DNA of 64,000 bases from Physcia stellaris (Eukaryota > Ascomycota > Lecanoromycetes > Caliciales > Physciaceae), in contig JABSSW010000022.1 of the NCBI GenBank assembly GCA_018902385.1, positions 648,485 through 712,484 of the forward strand, written 5' to 3'. Under the pieces are notes generated by a model, which saw nothing but the letters and a program-made list of their open reading frames with translations, was not told the DNA's origin and did not search any database. The stretch's first letter is position 1. Each line of letters starts with the position of its first letter. Below, one piece after another: positions 33,218 to 44,527 of the stretch. The position numbers and the translations under genes were made by a program.

Positions 33218-35490
33218 ATGGGTCGGGACCGGTATCCAAAGCAATCGCTGGGGGCGCTACACGGCCGCATCAAGCAGGTTTGTTTGCTTGTCCTTCGTCT
33301 GACCTCTGCCCGCTGAACGGTACCATCACAGTCGCGTATATTGATGGTGGGAGCTGGTGGAATTGGATGTGAACTGCTCAAGAACCTAGTCCTTACCGGC
33401 TTCGGTGAGGTTCACATCGTGGATCTTGACACGATCGATCTAAGCAACCTCAATCGCCAATTCCTTTTCCGCCATGAACATATCAAGAAGTCGAAAGCTA
33501 TTGTACGCGGCATCTACCTCGTCCCAACCAAACCATAGATCCTAACGCTGACCACTGAACGCGCTAGGTCGCGAAAGAGTCCGCCTCCAAATTCAACCCT
33601 CACATCAAGCTCGAAGCACACCATGCAAACATCAAAGATCCTCGATTCAATATAGAATGGTTTCAACGCTTCAATATAGTCTTCAATGCGCTGGACAACC
33701 TCGATGCTCGACGGCATGTCAACAAAATGTGCCTGGCGGCGAACGTTCCCTTGATAGAAAGTGGAACAACGGGTTTCAATGGGCAGGTCCAAGTCATAAA
33801 GAAGGTACGTGGCTGATAGCCGAGATCATGCGAGCAGCACTCAAGATAATCAGGGCGAAACCGAATGCTACGATTGCAATACAAAGGAGGTGCCGAAGAG
33901 CTTCCCTGTTTGCACGATCAGAAGTACACCTAGCCAACCGATACATTGCATAGTCTGGGCCAAAAGTTATCTGTTCAACGAGATCTTCGGAACAAGTGAG
34001 GATGAAGCTCCCGAGCTAGATACTTCTGAAGATTCGGAAAATGCCAAAGAGATCGAAAATCTACGCAAAGAATCGCAAGCCTTGTCGGAAATTAAGCAAT
34101 CAATGAATTCTCCACAATTCCCTCGCAAAATTTTTCAAAAGGTATTCAAGGATGACATTGACCGACTACGAAGCATGGAGGATATGTGGAAGACGAGAAA
34201 GCCGCCGCAAGCGCTGGACTTTGATGAGATTTCCAAAGCAGCTTCGGAAATTCATGCTTCAATCTGCCACCAGGATCAGATTACTTGGAATATTGCCCAA
34301 AACTTCAGCGTATTCTGTGAAAGGTATGAATGCGAGAGTTACGCGTTTGATCGGATGTTAATAACTCTTGACAGCTTGCATCGCCTAAGTTCACGCTTAT
34401 TAGAGCTGCAGAGAAAGGGCGCTCAAATATCCGCTCCTGCTGTTTTAACCTTCGACAAAGATGACGATGATACACTAGACTTCGTAGCAGCCAGCGCCAA
34501 CCTACGGTCAATTGTCTTTGATATCGAGCCTCGATCGAAATTCGACATCAAGCGTGCGTAGATCCCCCAATTATGTGTAATGCGTGACACTAATCTCGCG
34601 GCAGAGATGGCGGGCAACATTATACCAGCTATCGCTACCACAAACGCAATGACAGCATCATTGTGCGTACTGCAAGCTTTCAAAGTCATGCGGGAGGATC
34701 TGGGCAAAGCGAAGATGGTTTGTATCTATCTCGACCTTACATTATCAAGCTGCTAACCGTATTTCAGGTTTTTCTCACTCGTTCTACTGATCGCGTAATA
34801 ACCACCGACAATCTACGTCCTCCAAATCCAAATTGCAATGTCTGTGGCGTAACGCAAACCCAGCTTCTCATCGATCCTACCCGTGCAACCCTGAATGACC
34901 TTGTCGAGGACGTCCTTAAGAACCAGCTCCAATATGGCGAAGAGTTCAGCGTCTCCAGCGAAGCAGGCACCCTGTACGATCCCGAGCTTGATGACAACCT
35001 TTCCAAAACCTTTGCAGATCTTGGCATTAAGACCGATAGCTTCTTAACTGTCATTGATGACGATGACGAGAATCCAAGGGTCAATCTTTCATTATCGATA
35101 TCTGAGAAGTACACGATCCTTGCCGAGCTTCCAAGATGTATTTTGCTAATGAAACGCTACAGACCCCTACCTGCAGACTCTAAACCTGTCATCCTCCCAC
35201 AAAGGCTTGAAATCGCACGCAAGCTGAAGGTAGTGGAAGACTCACAACCGGACGGTCCTCTGATGAATGGCCTATCAAAGCAAGCAGTGAACGGCAACAA
35301 CGCGAAGCGGAAACGAAGCCCTGAGGACTCAGTCCTCGATCAAGAACAGCTTCTAAAACGCAAACGCGATGACACGGATTCGTCTATCAACCCCGTCACC
35401 TCTAAGAAGTCGAAGATCACGGATGATGGAAACGACGCGATTGTCCTGGACGATTCTAGTGGAGGCGCTATCGTCATTGACGATGATTGA
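33218..35490 (+). CDS. UBA2: SUMO-activating enzyme subunit 2 (E1 catalytic subunit)
   Basis: Uba2 pairs with Aos1 to adenylate SUMO and carry it as a thioester before transfer to Ubc9. Six exons are inferred: 33218..33277, 33332..33502, 33568..33804, 33854..34553, 34605..34717 and 34768..35490 (667 residues). All five introns (49-65 bp) are GT-AG with matching phase. The adenylation fold has [14 protein letters not shown] (residues 26-39) and [16 protein letters not shown]. The catalytic Cys is Cys176 in [16 protein letters not shown]. Zinc pairs are CYDC (161/164) and CNVC. A ubiquitin-like fold domain follows ([17 protein letters not shown]). The C-terminus is basic ([10 protein letters not shown], nuclear localisation) and ends in IVLDD and IVIDDD, which resemble SUMO-interacting motifs. 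Confidence 0.95.
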
Positions 35491-36336
35491 ATCTGATCTT
35501 GGGATAACGGCGTTTAGACAACAGACTTTTCACCTATACAGCAATTTCACGTCGCATTCTGGCTCTTCGCCAAAGCCTTGGGGTTGACACGATATACGAG
35601 AAGGCGTATGAGACAGGAATGGAGTGGCGCATAATCGACTGGATAGAGTCTTTCATTCCATAGTACCCTGGGCCAGGATGGGCTCAATAGGCAGGAAATG
35701 GATCGTCAACTGGTGACAAGTGGGTGGCAATAGTCAAGACTTTGCTTTGGGATCTAAAGCTGGATAGCGAGGTGATCTGGAGCTTGGTGGCTATAAGTAG
35801 CTAGATCAAGAGGCTAATGGCTCCAAGATACGTCATTGCAGCAGTTTCTCAATGCTCTTATCAAATTCACAACAGTGAGCAGGTGGCTCATCCTTACACA
35901 GTCAAGCATACGGACATTACTTCTTCTTCGTTTTAGTCCTGCCAGTCAAAGGCATAATCGTCTCTAGAGGATCTCAATTGTCTTTCTCTAGTCCTGAATC
36001 TAGCCCATTTGTTCAACAGACTCCTTGGCGAATAGATGTGAAAGCGTTCACAACCCTAACATTTCTTAGGATATTTGTCCATAGTCTCCATACTTCCCTT
36101 CAGCGTCTTCTCCGGACGTCAGACAAGTCGATTTATTTGCTGTTCGTACATTCCATTTATGGGTTAGCCGATGTATTGGAAAATCTCTATCTCGAATTAT
36201 CCCTATTGTGCCCCATACTGCTCTACCAACCATCTTATATTCGGTGTACGTAAATCTGATCTCTCGGAAATTAATTCCGACTTCTCACACAGCTGGCTCC
36301 TATCATTTCTTTCATATTTTTCATAGAAAATGCAAC
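35491..36336. other. Intergenic region between UBA2 and TRM12
   Basis: About 0.85 kb with no supported gene. It should contain the UBA2 3' UTR and the TRM12 promoter. Confidence 0.5.
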
Positions 36337-37845
36337 ATGTCCCTGGTAAAGAAAGATTCTCCCAGCGCCACGCTAGCTCTGGTTGTCCCTCAGCGTCTCG
36401 TAAAGACCGTAAAAGACGGATTGGATCAACTTGGAAAACTAGACAGGAGTATGAAGATTCGACCATTAGAATCACAAGATCATATTCACATAGGAGTAGG
36501 AAGTGGACCTGAATTGGGTGATGAAAAATTGTTCATAGTCCCGAGTACTCAGATTCTGGATGATCCTTCCGTACAAGGTTGCAAAGACGCACAGGCACAA
36601 CTACTACAGTTGATGAAGCTCGAAATGTGTGCATCACAGCTTTCGTATCACATCATGCAGCCCAAAAATCATGGAAGGCGTGCCAAAGATGCTCAGGGTA
36701 TGAACAAAATGGGTCGAGTGGTCAACGACTGGCTCTTACTCCTACCGAGCACACTCCGAGAAACATTCTTCAGTAAAGCAGCATTTGCAACCAATTGGTC
36801 CTACACCATCTACCCACCTCTACTTCTATTTCCGCCAAATACATTCGCCAAAGAGCCCTGGCCAGCGCTATTGACAGCCGACCTCCAACCCCAGCGTCAG
36901 CAGCTATACGCTTCTATCTGCAAAGCCTTCAAAGTAACACATATTGCCCTTAATGGGCCAGTCCCAGGCACCTCTCTTGACGCCACTCCCAACATCCTCC
37001 GCTCGCCCACCAAATTAATTCCTCTTTACGGAGACTTCGGTTCCAATCTTCCGCCACCGCCTGAACACGATCCTACCGCTGATGACTTCAGGGATGCATT
37101 CTGGTGCTCGACGACGCAGAACGGGATCTTTCAGACGTGGGCACCGCGGTATACGATGTTCTCTCAAGGGAATCTCTCAGAGAAAACTAGAGTCCTGCAA
37201 CTAAAATCGTTGAGGAGAGATGGTCTCGGCGGCGTCGAGCCCAAAGAGATTAGTGCTGTGGACTTGTATGCAGGAATTGGGTACTTTGCTTTCTCGTATG
37301 CTAAAGCTGGCGTCGGGAAGGTGTTGTGCTGGGAGATCAATGGGTGGAGCGTCGAGGGACTGAGGCGAGGAGCTGATGAAAATAAATGGAAGTGTAAGGT
37401 CATCACGGACGAACAAGTACGCGCAAATCTTGACGAAATGGCAAGGATAGAGGTGGGAAAGCTCGATCTTCAAGGCGAACAGTTGATTGTTTTCAAAGAG
37501 AGCAATCAGAAAGCACCTGAGAGGATTGAAGCACTGAGATCCCAGATTCCACCTGTTCGACATGTCAATTGCGGATTCTTACCTAGTTCGTCCGGCAGCT
37601 GGGAGACTGCTGTGCGGCTCCTTGATCCATTACAAGGCGGCTGGATCCACGCACACGAGAATGTGAATGCTAAAGAGATAGAAATGAGGAAGCTTGAGGT
37701 GATTGAGACATTCAGGGCTATTGCAAACAATATAGGCTTTTCAGAAAGCGCCTCTTGTGTGGCCTGCGAGCAAGTGGAGGTTGTCAAGAGCTATGGTCCT
37801 GGAATCTATCATTGCGTCTTCGACATCGCTGTCCTGCCAATCTAG
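36337..37845 (+). CDS. TRM12: tRNA wybutosine-synthesizing protein 2 (TYW2/Trm12)
   Basis: This enzyme transfers the 3-amino-3-carboxypropyl group of S-adenosylmethionine during wybutosine formation at position 37 of tRNA-Phe. It is a single exon of 502 residues. The SAM-binding motif is VDLYAGIGYFAFSYAKAG (residues about 307-324), followed by VLCWEINGWSVEGLRRGA. The conserved HVNCGFLPSS and GGWIHAHENVNAKEI replace the NPPY-type motif of ordinary methyltransferases, as in TYW2. An N-terminal domain contains MGRVVNDWLLLLPSTLRE. The frame is open further upstream, but the Met at 36337 (MSLVKKD) best suits the family; the upstream extension looks like 5' UTR. Confidence 0.92.
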   Translation: MSLVKKDSPSATLALVVPQRLVKTVKDGLDQLGKLDRSMKIRPLESQDHIHIGVGSGPELGDEKLFIVPSTQILDDPSVQGCKDAQAQLLQLMKLEMCASQLSYHIMQPKNHGRRAKDAQGMNKMGRVVNDWLLLLPSTLRETFFSKAAFATNWSYTIYPPLLLFPPNTFAKEPWPALLTADLQPQRQQLYASICKAFKVTHIALNGPVPGTSLDATPNILRSPTKLIPLYGDFGSNLPPPPEHDPTADDFRDAFWCSTTQNGIFQTWAPRYTMFSQGNLSEKTRVLQLKSLRRDGLGGVEPKEISAVDLYAGIGYFAFSYAKAGVGKVLCWEINGWSVEGLRRGADENKWKCKVITDEQVRANLDEMARIEVGKLDLQGEQLIVFKESNQKAPERIEALRSQIPPVRHVNCGFLPSSSGSWETAVRLLDPLQGGWIHAHENVNAKEIEMRKLEVIETFRAIANNIGFSESASCVACEQVEVVKSYGPGIYHCVFDIAVLPI

Positions 37846-38043
37846 CTATCTGGAGCCGTAGATACGTCTATCATTTCTTGAGCCGACCAAGCCAGTAGCA
37901 GGAGACTAACGTACAGCACAAAGTACGTCACTGGATAGTGTACGAGGAAATTCTGGCCAGCAGTATCCCAGAATCTCGTCCAGCAGAATAACACCGTAAC
38001 GGTGAAGAAGAAGATCCGATTGCGACTGTAAGGCTCAGAGGTG

Positions 38044-38803
38044 TTACGGGACCCGCCGAAACTTCTGAGGGATGTTCTGTTCCACAATCGGCATCCGGTC
38101 CAGCTCCTGCTGGCGGTCGGCCGCATCCTCCATGGCGTCATGTTTGGCGAAATGGGCGATATCTTCCGGGTGGGTGAGGTCTTCCTCGCGAGTATCTGCA
38201 AAGCAGGCCCGCATTAGACATACTTCAACGTCTTTCTCGATAGCGCAAACCCGGCTGGCCGATATGGGAGTGGAGCATGTGACTTACTCTCATCATGGTA
38301 CTTCTCGAAATGGTGGATCTCGTATTCATACTCATCATCTCCATGATGCCCCGGCCCTAGTCCGAAATCCTTTAACCTCTGCCCCTCCCTCCACGTATCC
38401 ATAAACTCCGTCCTCGTGATGTAGCCGTCGTGATCCCTGTCGAACCGATCGAGTACGTCGTGAATGACTTCTCGCCGCTTCTCATCCGATACGTCCTTCG
38501 CGCTCTCGTCGTTGAGACCGTAGGTCCGAGCGATTTCGTCGGGTGTCCACGTTAGTGAGGAGTCGTAGTCGTGTAAGGAGAAGAAGGCGCCGGCATCGAA
38601 GTTCGATATGTGATGTTCCTCTGCCGGGTGATCAGTGAGTCTCTGAGGAGGTTGTAATTGAGGATCTGGTGGATACCTGCTAGATGACGAGCAGCCCAGT
38701 CAGCGTCACCGCTGAGCGGTTCTTGGTCGTGGCCGTGAGCGAGTGCGCCCAGGGCTGGGATTACGGCGACGGCTACGAGGGTAAGTAGTTGATTTGGGAG
38801 CAT
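38044..38803 (-). CDS. Secretory-pathway EF-hand calcium-binding protein
   Basis: Exons 38803..38677, 38620..38288 and 38195..38044 give 203 residues. Introns are 38676..38621 (GTATCC...GGCAG) and 38287..38196 (GTAAGT...TGCAG), both phase 1. Residues 1-22 are a signal peptide (LLTLVAVAVIPALGALAHG). Two EF-hand loops are visible: residues 60-71 (DYDSSLTWTPDE) and the canonical 103-114 (DRDHDGYITRTE). The C-terminal part (HFAKHDAMEDAADRQQELDR, IPQKFRR) is charged and helical. It resembles fungal single-domain relatives of nucleobindin/calumenin; location in the ER/Golgi lumen or secretion is inferred. No HDEL-type retention signal is present. Confidence 0.8.
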
Positions 38804-39213
38804 GGTTATTGAAATCTAATGAAGGATAGATGCGATTTTGTTTCTGTTGTGTAGCTGTCGGTAGTAATCTCTGTTCTCTAGGGGGGTGGTTGTCTCTCCG
38901 CCAGGCTTGGCATTTCTCCGATACGGGCTGACACTCCCAAGGCGGCGGTGGTACCCTTGATATCTACCTTTTTCGTAGCTGCAGCGGTTCATTGTTTATT
39001 CTTTGATTTTGCTATTCATAATTATGGGCTCTTCCGACAAGATGCACTCAGAAATAGAGCAGATCATGAACCATTACCCAACACCGGAGCGAGGCACCGC
39101 CTCGATTCATCCCGTCTCTTCCTCCCGTAAGAAGCCTTCCTGGACGCGGGAAGCACTGTGCCTTTGAAGTTGATGCATTTGAGCACGAACGGAGTCTCTG
39201 AAAGACTCTGTAC
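38804..39213. other. Divergent intergenic region
   Basis: About 410 bp shared upstream of the minus-strand EF-hand gene and the plus-strand LOG-like gene. No additional gene was recognised. Confidence 0.5.
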
Positions 39214-39960
39214 ATGGCGTCTGTACCTGCTAAGCGATCGCCTACCCGCATCTGTGTCTTCACTTCTACGACGACTTGCCATTCTCCTCTGCTCAAAAAT
39301 GCGGCTCGAGACCTCGCACAAACGTTTCACGAGCATTCCATCCAACTGGTCTACGGTGGCGGCACGACGGGTCTGATGGGCGAGCTCGCAGCAACGCTCG
39401 TAAAACTGAGTGGAAAAGACAAAGGCGTTATCCCTGCTTCGATTATAACGCTGGAGCGCCCCCATGGCGCCGCCAGTGCTGAGCAAGACACAAAAGACAA
39501 ATTAAGGAAAAGATGGACAGGGCCCCTGGACTTCGTCTCACGTCTGCAGAAGCCCACAGCTACATCCTCTAGCCCTTCGAAATTGGCACTCCTCAGCGAA
39601 GAAAAATACGGCATGACCACCGTCGTACCCTCTCTTTCCGCTCGCAAACAAGTTATGTGCACCTTTACTTCTTCCGGTGCCCCAGGCTCGGGCTTCGTCG
39701 CTTTGAGCGGGGTTCGGGGCGATGGACGAGCTTATGGAGATGATCACACTGCGGCAGCAGGGGGTGCATAGATGTAGGATATGTCTCTACAATGTGGACG
39801 GCTTCTGGGACCTGATCTTAGCGTGGATGGAGTCTGCTATCCAGAGGGGGTTATCAGAGAAGAGATAGGGGATTGGGTGGGAGAGGCGAGAACTGGGGAG
39901 GAGTGTGTGAAGTGGCTTGCCCAAGGCAAGGGCTTCAGAGGATATGAGGTACTGAGATAG
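39214..39960 (+). pseudogene. LOG-family (cytokinin riboside 5'-monophosphate phosphoribohydrolase-like) gene with two frameshifts
   Basis: The first frame encodes the LOG N-terminal fold: ICVFTSTTTCHSPL, LVYGGGTTGLMGELA, GVIPASI, TTVVPSLSARKQ and GSGFVALSG. At the signature PGGxGTxxE the frame breaks in a G run (39709..39712). The continuation FGAMDELMEMITLRQQG, LYNVDGFWDLILAWMESAI is in another frame. A second break in a G5 run (39846..39850) is needed to reach VIREEIGDWVGEARTGEECV, ending at 39960. The first break looks like loss of 2 bp, which also removes a Gly of the motif; the second like loss of 1 bp. LOG enzymes release free cytokinin bases from nucleotides. Either the gene is dead or both homopolymer sites are sequencing errors. 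Confidence 0.75.
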
Positions 39961-40502
39961 TAGAGGACTGAGTTCCGGGTAGGTCGGTCTTGTGACTATT
40001 TGAAAAGTTAGTCGGCATCAAGCACAACTTGGTACAGTATGTGTGAGAGGGATCAGCTCGGCCAGTACTTGGTTGAGTTCGGCAGGCTCCCGCAAGGTAC
40101 GTACTACTTCTATTCATCTCCATATCCATATTCTTCGTTCTCTCGCGCGGACAAGATTGAGTACCGATTTCAACATGAAGCGATGCTAGCCGAATTGAGA
40201 AAACTGCCAAAGGTATTCACGGCTCATTCAGACCATACTCAAACAAAGGTACCCAAACATGGATGTTTCAAGTCGACGAGAAGTCAGCATACCTTTCTGT
40301 CAGAAACGAGTGTCTTTAGAAACTATCATGACCACGTAAGGATCCGCCACAACGCATATTTCAAGACAACGCACACCACAACAAAGCTTCTGACTCCATG
40401 GTTCCCCGGACGCCACCATACACAGTACGGCCGCCAAATTCCGTCCCTATGCTTTCTACTCCACCAATCTTCTACTACCTCCCAGTTTCATCATCGCCAA
40501 AG

Positions 40503-41000
40503 ATGGACGGTCTATCAAAATCCACACCCCAAGCAACAATGTCGCCTCCACCAAGCGCGCGAACCGCCCTCCTCCGCACCCCCTCCAACGGATCCACAAG
40601 ACGCACATACACGTCCTTCCCAGCACCCAGCATCTCATCCTCCACCTCACTCACCACCATCTCCCAGACTACCATCTCTAAGCTCCTCCTCGCCCTCCCC
40701 TACATCTGCATCCCTTCGGCTTTGATGTTCACCATTTACCTCCTCAAGACCCCTGCTCCTGCTCTCCCACCCTCCTCAACCCCACCACCAGCCCTTTCCT
40801 CCACAGCAGCCCGGAAACCCATACTTTGCGCTCTACCAGCGCTAGCGGTCTTCTGGCTCGTGGTGCATATCTTTGAACCCGTGGAAGAGAGGATCTTGAG
40901 GGCGGAGTGGATCAAGGACCGGATGAGGAAGAATTTTAGGAATTGTTGCGCTTTTTCGGCAGGCGTGCTTTGTGCTGTGGCTGTGGGGTTGGCGCTGTGA
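40503..41000 (+). CDS. Small membrane protein of unknown function
   Basis: A 165-residue frame with strong preference for C-ending codons, unlike the alternative frame over the same DNA. The N-terminal 60 residues are Ser/Thr/Pro-rich. Three hydrophobic segments follow: LLLALPYICIPSALMFTIYL, ILCALPALAVFWLVVHIF and CAFSAGVLCAVAVGLAL. Between the second and third is a charged loop (EPVEERILRAEWIKDRMRK). The family is not recognised. The frame is open further up to an ATG at 40398, so the start may be earlier. Confidence 0.5.
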   Translation: MDGLSKSTPQATMSPPPSARTALLRTPSNGSTRRTYTSFPAPSISSSTSLTTISQTTISKLLLALPYICIPSALMFTIYLLKTPAPALPPSSTPPPALSSTAARKPILCALPALAVFWLVVHIFEPVEERILRAEWIKDRMRKNFRNCCAFSAGVLCAVAVGLAL

Positions 41001-41076
41001 TATAGATTTAGGTGATCTGTGGCCTTAAGCCTTGGATTTGCTATAGTTGGGGGAGGAGGGAGCGAGGGAGCGAGGG

Positions 41077-41124
41077 AGGAAGGCACAGGGAGGAAGGCAC
41101 AGGGAGGAAGGCACAGGGAGGAAG
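41077..41124. repeat. 14 bp minisatellite, 3.4 copies
   Basis: The unit AGGAAGGCACAGGG repeats perfectly three times, with a partial fourth (AGGAAG). It is preceded by a short GAGGGAGC duplication. It lies just downstream of the small membrane protein gene. Confidence 0.9.
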
Positions 41125-42778
41125 AAAGAGAAATAGGGCATGATCGGGCGATAATGTTTAATGAGGCGGGGCGAGTTGAGAGGTCCGATTTTTGGGACAT
41201 CTGGGGTATTACACCGAGATTTGTCAGTTGTTGCGATGATACCCAATACTAATGCGGAAAGTTCTCCATCTCCCTTCATCCTATTCCTTCCTAAGCTCAT
41301 CTCCGCTTACTAGCCCCTCCCCCCAACAACCTCTCTTTTCCTCCTTATCAATTGTCAAATGTTCAAAGATTAAGATCACCAGATGGACAGGTTTCAAAAA
41401 GCATAGAGATGAGAATGAGGAATGCGTGCGATCCCGGAAATCGCAGAGTCATGCAATTACTGATTCAGTGACCCTGGGAAGAGATAATAAAGTTCACAAA
41501 AGCAGCAACTTTACCGCCAACCCCTTTATGAGTCTGTGGTTTCTCAAGAAGTTGGATAGAAGAACAAAAAAGAAACATACAAGCATAGAGTACTGGAAAA
41601 GCCAGAATGAATCTGACCAAAACTCTGAAAATACCAAGCTACCTTAATCTCGGACAGGGGTAGATCTATCCGGATATGTTTAGCAACCGAGGCGACAGGA
41701 ATTCGCGGCTACCCGACGTTGCTGGTTTTTGCAACCAGTTGTCTGCCATGAGACAAATCTAAGGACCGATACCCAGTGGAGAGAAAGGCAAATGGAACTC
41801 ATCCCGATCTAGAGGAGTCACGCCGGTGACTCAAGAAAATAAAAGCAAACGAGGGTCTGTTCTTTGACTGCAGAACCCATCATGGAGACTCCAAGCAAGC
41901 AACGCAGCCTACCGTATGCAAGACACCTTACCTTGATGTGCTTCTCAAATACTTTTCAATTTCTGTGGTCTTGGTCCTCAGCATATAGATTGATACGCGT
42001 CACACGGCGCATCTCAGTTGGCATTGCTAGAACCGTTCATACGCGGGCCAAGACCTTTACATCTTCTCTCGAAGCAGGGATCGAGAAAAGATAGTACGTA
42101 ATTGCATTCACTCCACGGAAGTCTTGATGATCATATGGCAATGCCAGGGACGAAAAACAAATGCATGAATTGAAGACAAATCGAGGCATCCAGAGCAGCA
42201 GACTAACATCTTCAGCAAACTTTGCACCTTCCATCATCTGGAAGCGCTAGAGGCAGATCGCAATTTCCTCCTGACTTGTGCACCATTTAGCCTGTCTAAA
42301 TCTGGCTTAGCAGCTTGATAGGAATCCCAACATGGCAATCCAAACTGCGCTACCCAAATGCATCCTCCACATCTGGAAAACCCTCAATTTACCCATTACC
42401 CAGGCCGAAGCTCATTCTGCCGTCGGAGCTGACCAAGACCAATCATTGGAGAAATCAAGAGAGCCTTAGGGTAGGAGTCAGTGAATCCTTCAACGAATTA
42501 TTTTCACCCATAGCTGATCGGCCCCGTCTCTCGTGATGGCTCGTGCTGTATCGATTCGTCTGATCTTCGTACAGGAGTAGTATTCGTAGTGTCTCTGTCT
42601 CCTTCTCTTCCATATTATATCAGACTGTCATTTGCGTTTCCTTCGCTCGTTCAGCGTCGTTCCTTGATAGACTACTTCTACGTTCTCCATCTTTCTCTGT
42701 ACCATTTGTTACATTCGAACAATTTACTTCAATTTTTGAATTTCGCACCCCAAGTCTTTCCCATCATCATATACCAAC
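41125..42778. other. Intergenic region upstream of the Ser/Thr-rich protein gene
   Basis: About 1.65 kb with no supported gene; frames up to 131 codons are low-quality. The last 200 bp are pyrimidine-rich (runs of CT), as is common in fungal promoters and 5' UTRs of highly expressed genes. Confidence 0.5.
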
Positions 42779-44527
42779 ATGTTTTGGGCTTTCCACGTAT
42801 TAACATATCTTCTTACCGCACCACTGGTGTCTGGAGCAGCATTTCCCGAGGCATCAACGAAGCAGTGCGCTCATACACACTGTGCTAATGCACTCCAAGC
42901 ATACAAGTCAGACTCTCATCATTTCTGCTATAATTCTCCACTCCGAGCGGATTGCAACGCCCACCAGAGCTGCGATCATTGCCGAGCGATTGCCAGCCAG
43001 CTCCGACGAGACTGTGACCATGAGCCTTGCCTGACTGTCACCGTTACAAAGCCACGAGTGACGATCACCTATACAAAAGCGCCACTCACGGTCACCAAAA
43101 GTGCAGTTACCGTGACGAAACCGGCTGTGACTATATCTGCTGCTACAATAACTATCACGAAACCTGCCTCAACCATTACCAGATCTGCGATCACGGTCAC
43201 TCGGAATCCAATCACTATCACGCAATCTGCTCTGACCGTCACCGAGCCAGCGAGCACACTTACAGTCACTCAAGCACCTGATCATGTTTTGACGACAAAG
43301 GTAGATCCTGTCACTCTCACCGTCACTGAGAGCTTGGCCAATCTTTCCCCAATAAGCTGCCCCTTACTGCCAAAGGCTTCAGTAGAAACGATTACCTTCA
43401 CGGCATCAGCTTCCCTCGCAGCCTGCCCGAGTGCCTGTCCTACAGAACCTTCAGAGCCGACGACGTCCAGCTCCCTATCTCTGGGTATCAGTAATGCGTC
43501 TCCTGCGTCGTCTACGAGCACACCCGCTCCTGTCGTGAGCATCTCGTCTGGTTTTCTCAGCAGCATCGCATCTGCTACATCCTTGACCGACGCAGCCTCT
43601 TATATTTCGTCGGTTGATAGTTCCTTGGCGATACCTACAAGCTCGTCTGTAACAAGCACAGGCTCTGGCGCAGCAGGAGTAACCAGCGTGACTCAGTCGA
43701 TCACAGCTTCCATTACTGAGCCTGAGGGTACTTCCACTATCCCAGCAGCAGCTATGACTACCAGCGTGGAAAAAGCCACATCCACGAGCATACCAGCAAT
43801 TATCTCTACGACTGCATCAGCAATTCTCTCCGCTTCATCATCTTCCGCGGAGACTACTGGCAAGCCCGCAGCCTCTACCACCACTATACCTACAATCAGC
43901 TCTACAAGCGAACCGCCGGACGCCACCACAAGCACCGAACTCAGCAGCACCAGCTCCCCAGCCCCAACAACAACCAGCACACCCGCAACCCCAACTCCCA
44001 GCACCTCACCCTGCATCCCCTCCCCAACGCAAGCAATCACCAACCCCTCCTTCGAAGACGACCTCAGCAACACAGGCACCTACACCGCCCCCTGGGTCTT
44101 CAGCGGCAACGGCAACGTCCAATCCAACACCAACAACGCCTACCAATCCTACGACGGCACCCACTTCGCAGTCCTCTACGGCCGCAGCACAACCACCACC
44201 TCCGTCTCCCAGTCCCTGGACAACCTTATCCCTGCCAAAGAGTATCAACTCACATTCCACTACAACGTCGAGCAGGCGAGCCCGCAGGCCATCTGCAGGC
44301 TCACCGTTACCGCAGGTGGAGCGGTGCTGGATACGTTGACGAGTCCCACGGTTAGGACGGGGGGGTATTTGGCGAGGAGTGTGCTGTTTACGCCGCGGGG
44401 TAGCCAGGAGGTGGTGCAGTTCACGCTGGTGTGCCCGCGGTTTGTGCAGTTGTCGGCGCAGAGCAATTATGCGCTGGACGCGATTACTTTGACGAGTACT
44501 GATGATGGTTGTACTGGCGAGGGGTGA
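42779..44527 (+). CDS. Large Ser/Thr-rich secreted cell-surface protein with C-terminal carbohydrate-binding-like domain
   Basis: Single exon of 582 residues. A signal peptide occupies residues 1-20 (MFWAFHVLTYLLTAPLVSGA). A Cys-rich head follows, about residues 28-82 (CAHTHCANAL, NSPLRADCNAHQSCDHC, CDHEPC). Then come roughly ten short repeats of a TVTKxxVTITxx type (about 85-190). A Ser/Thr/Pro-rich region (to about 410), likely heavily O-glycosylated, comes next. The C-terminal 160 residues look like a compact beta domain: NPSFEDD, APWVFSGNGNV, SVSQSLDNLIPAKEYQLTF and YALDAITLTS, resembling CBM4/9-type jelly rolls. No GPI-anchor signal is obvious at the C-terminus (TDDGCTGEG). An adhesin or wall-associated role is inferred from architecture. 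Confidence 0.8.
   Translation: MFWAFHVLTYLLTAPLVSGAAFPEASTKQCAHTHCANALQAYKSDSHHFCYNSPLRADCNAHQSCDHCRAIASQLRRDCDHEPCLTVTVTKPRVTITYTKAPLTVTKSAVTVTKPAVTISAATITITKPASTITRSAITVTRNPITITQSALTVTEPASTLTVTQAPDHVLTTKVDPVTLTVTESLANLSPISCPLLPKASVETITFTASASLAACPSACPTEPSEPTTSSSLSLGISNASPASSTSTPAPVVSISSGFLSSIASATSLTDAASYISSVDSSLAIPTSSSVTSTGSGAAGVTSVTQSITASITEPEGTSTIPAAAMTTSVEKATSTSIPAIISTTASAILSASSSSAETTGKPAASTTTIPTISSTSEPPDATTSTELSSTSSPAPTTTSTPATPTPSTSPCIPSPTQAITNPSFEDDLSNTGTYTAPWVFSGNGNVQSNTNNAYQSYDGTHFAVLYGRSTTTTSVSQSLDNLIPAKEYQLTFHYNVEQASPQAICRLTVTAGGAVLDTLTSPTVRTGGYLARSVLFTPRGSQEVVQFTLVCPRFVQLSAQSNYALDAITLTSTDDGCTGEG

Noticed and set aside
1-35490. A functional cluster for ubiquitin-like conjugation (ULA1, RING ligase, UBA2)
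   Set aside because: The genes are up to 30 kb apart, interrupted by unrelated genes and a retrotransposon, and act in different conjugation pathways; proximity is probably coincidental.
37842-38043. Hydrophobic minus-strand frame downstream of the EF-hand gene (two membrane-like stretches)
   Set aside because: The EF-hand protein has a family-consistent stop at 38044, the frame overlaps its last exon in a different phase, and there is no start or splice site that makes an independent gene convincing.
40039-40725. 228-codon plus frame overlapping the small membrane protein
   Set aside because: Its codon third positions are unbiased and the protein is low-complexity, whereas the overlapping frame has strong C-ending codon bias and membrane segments.
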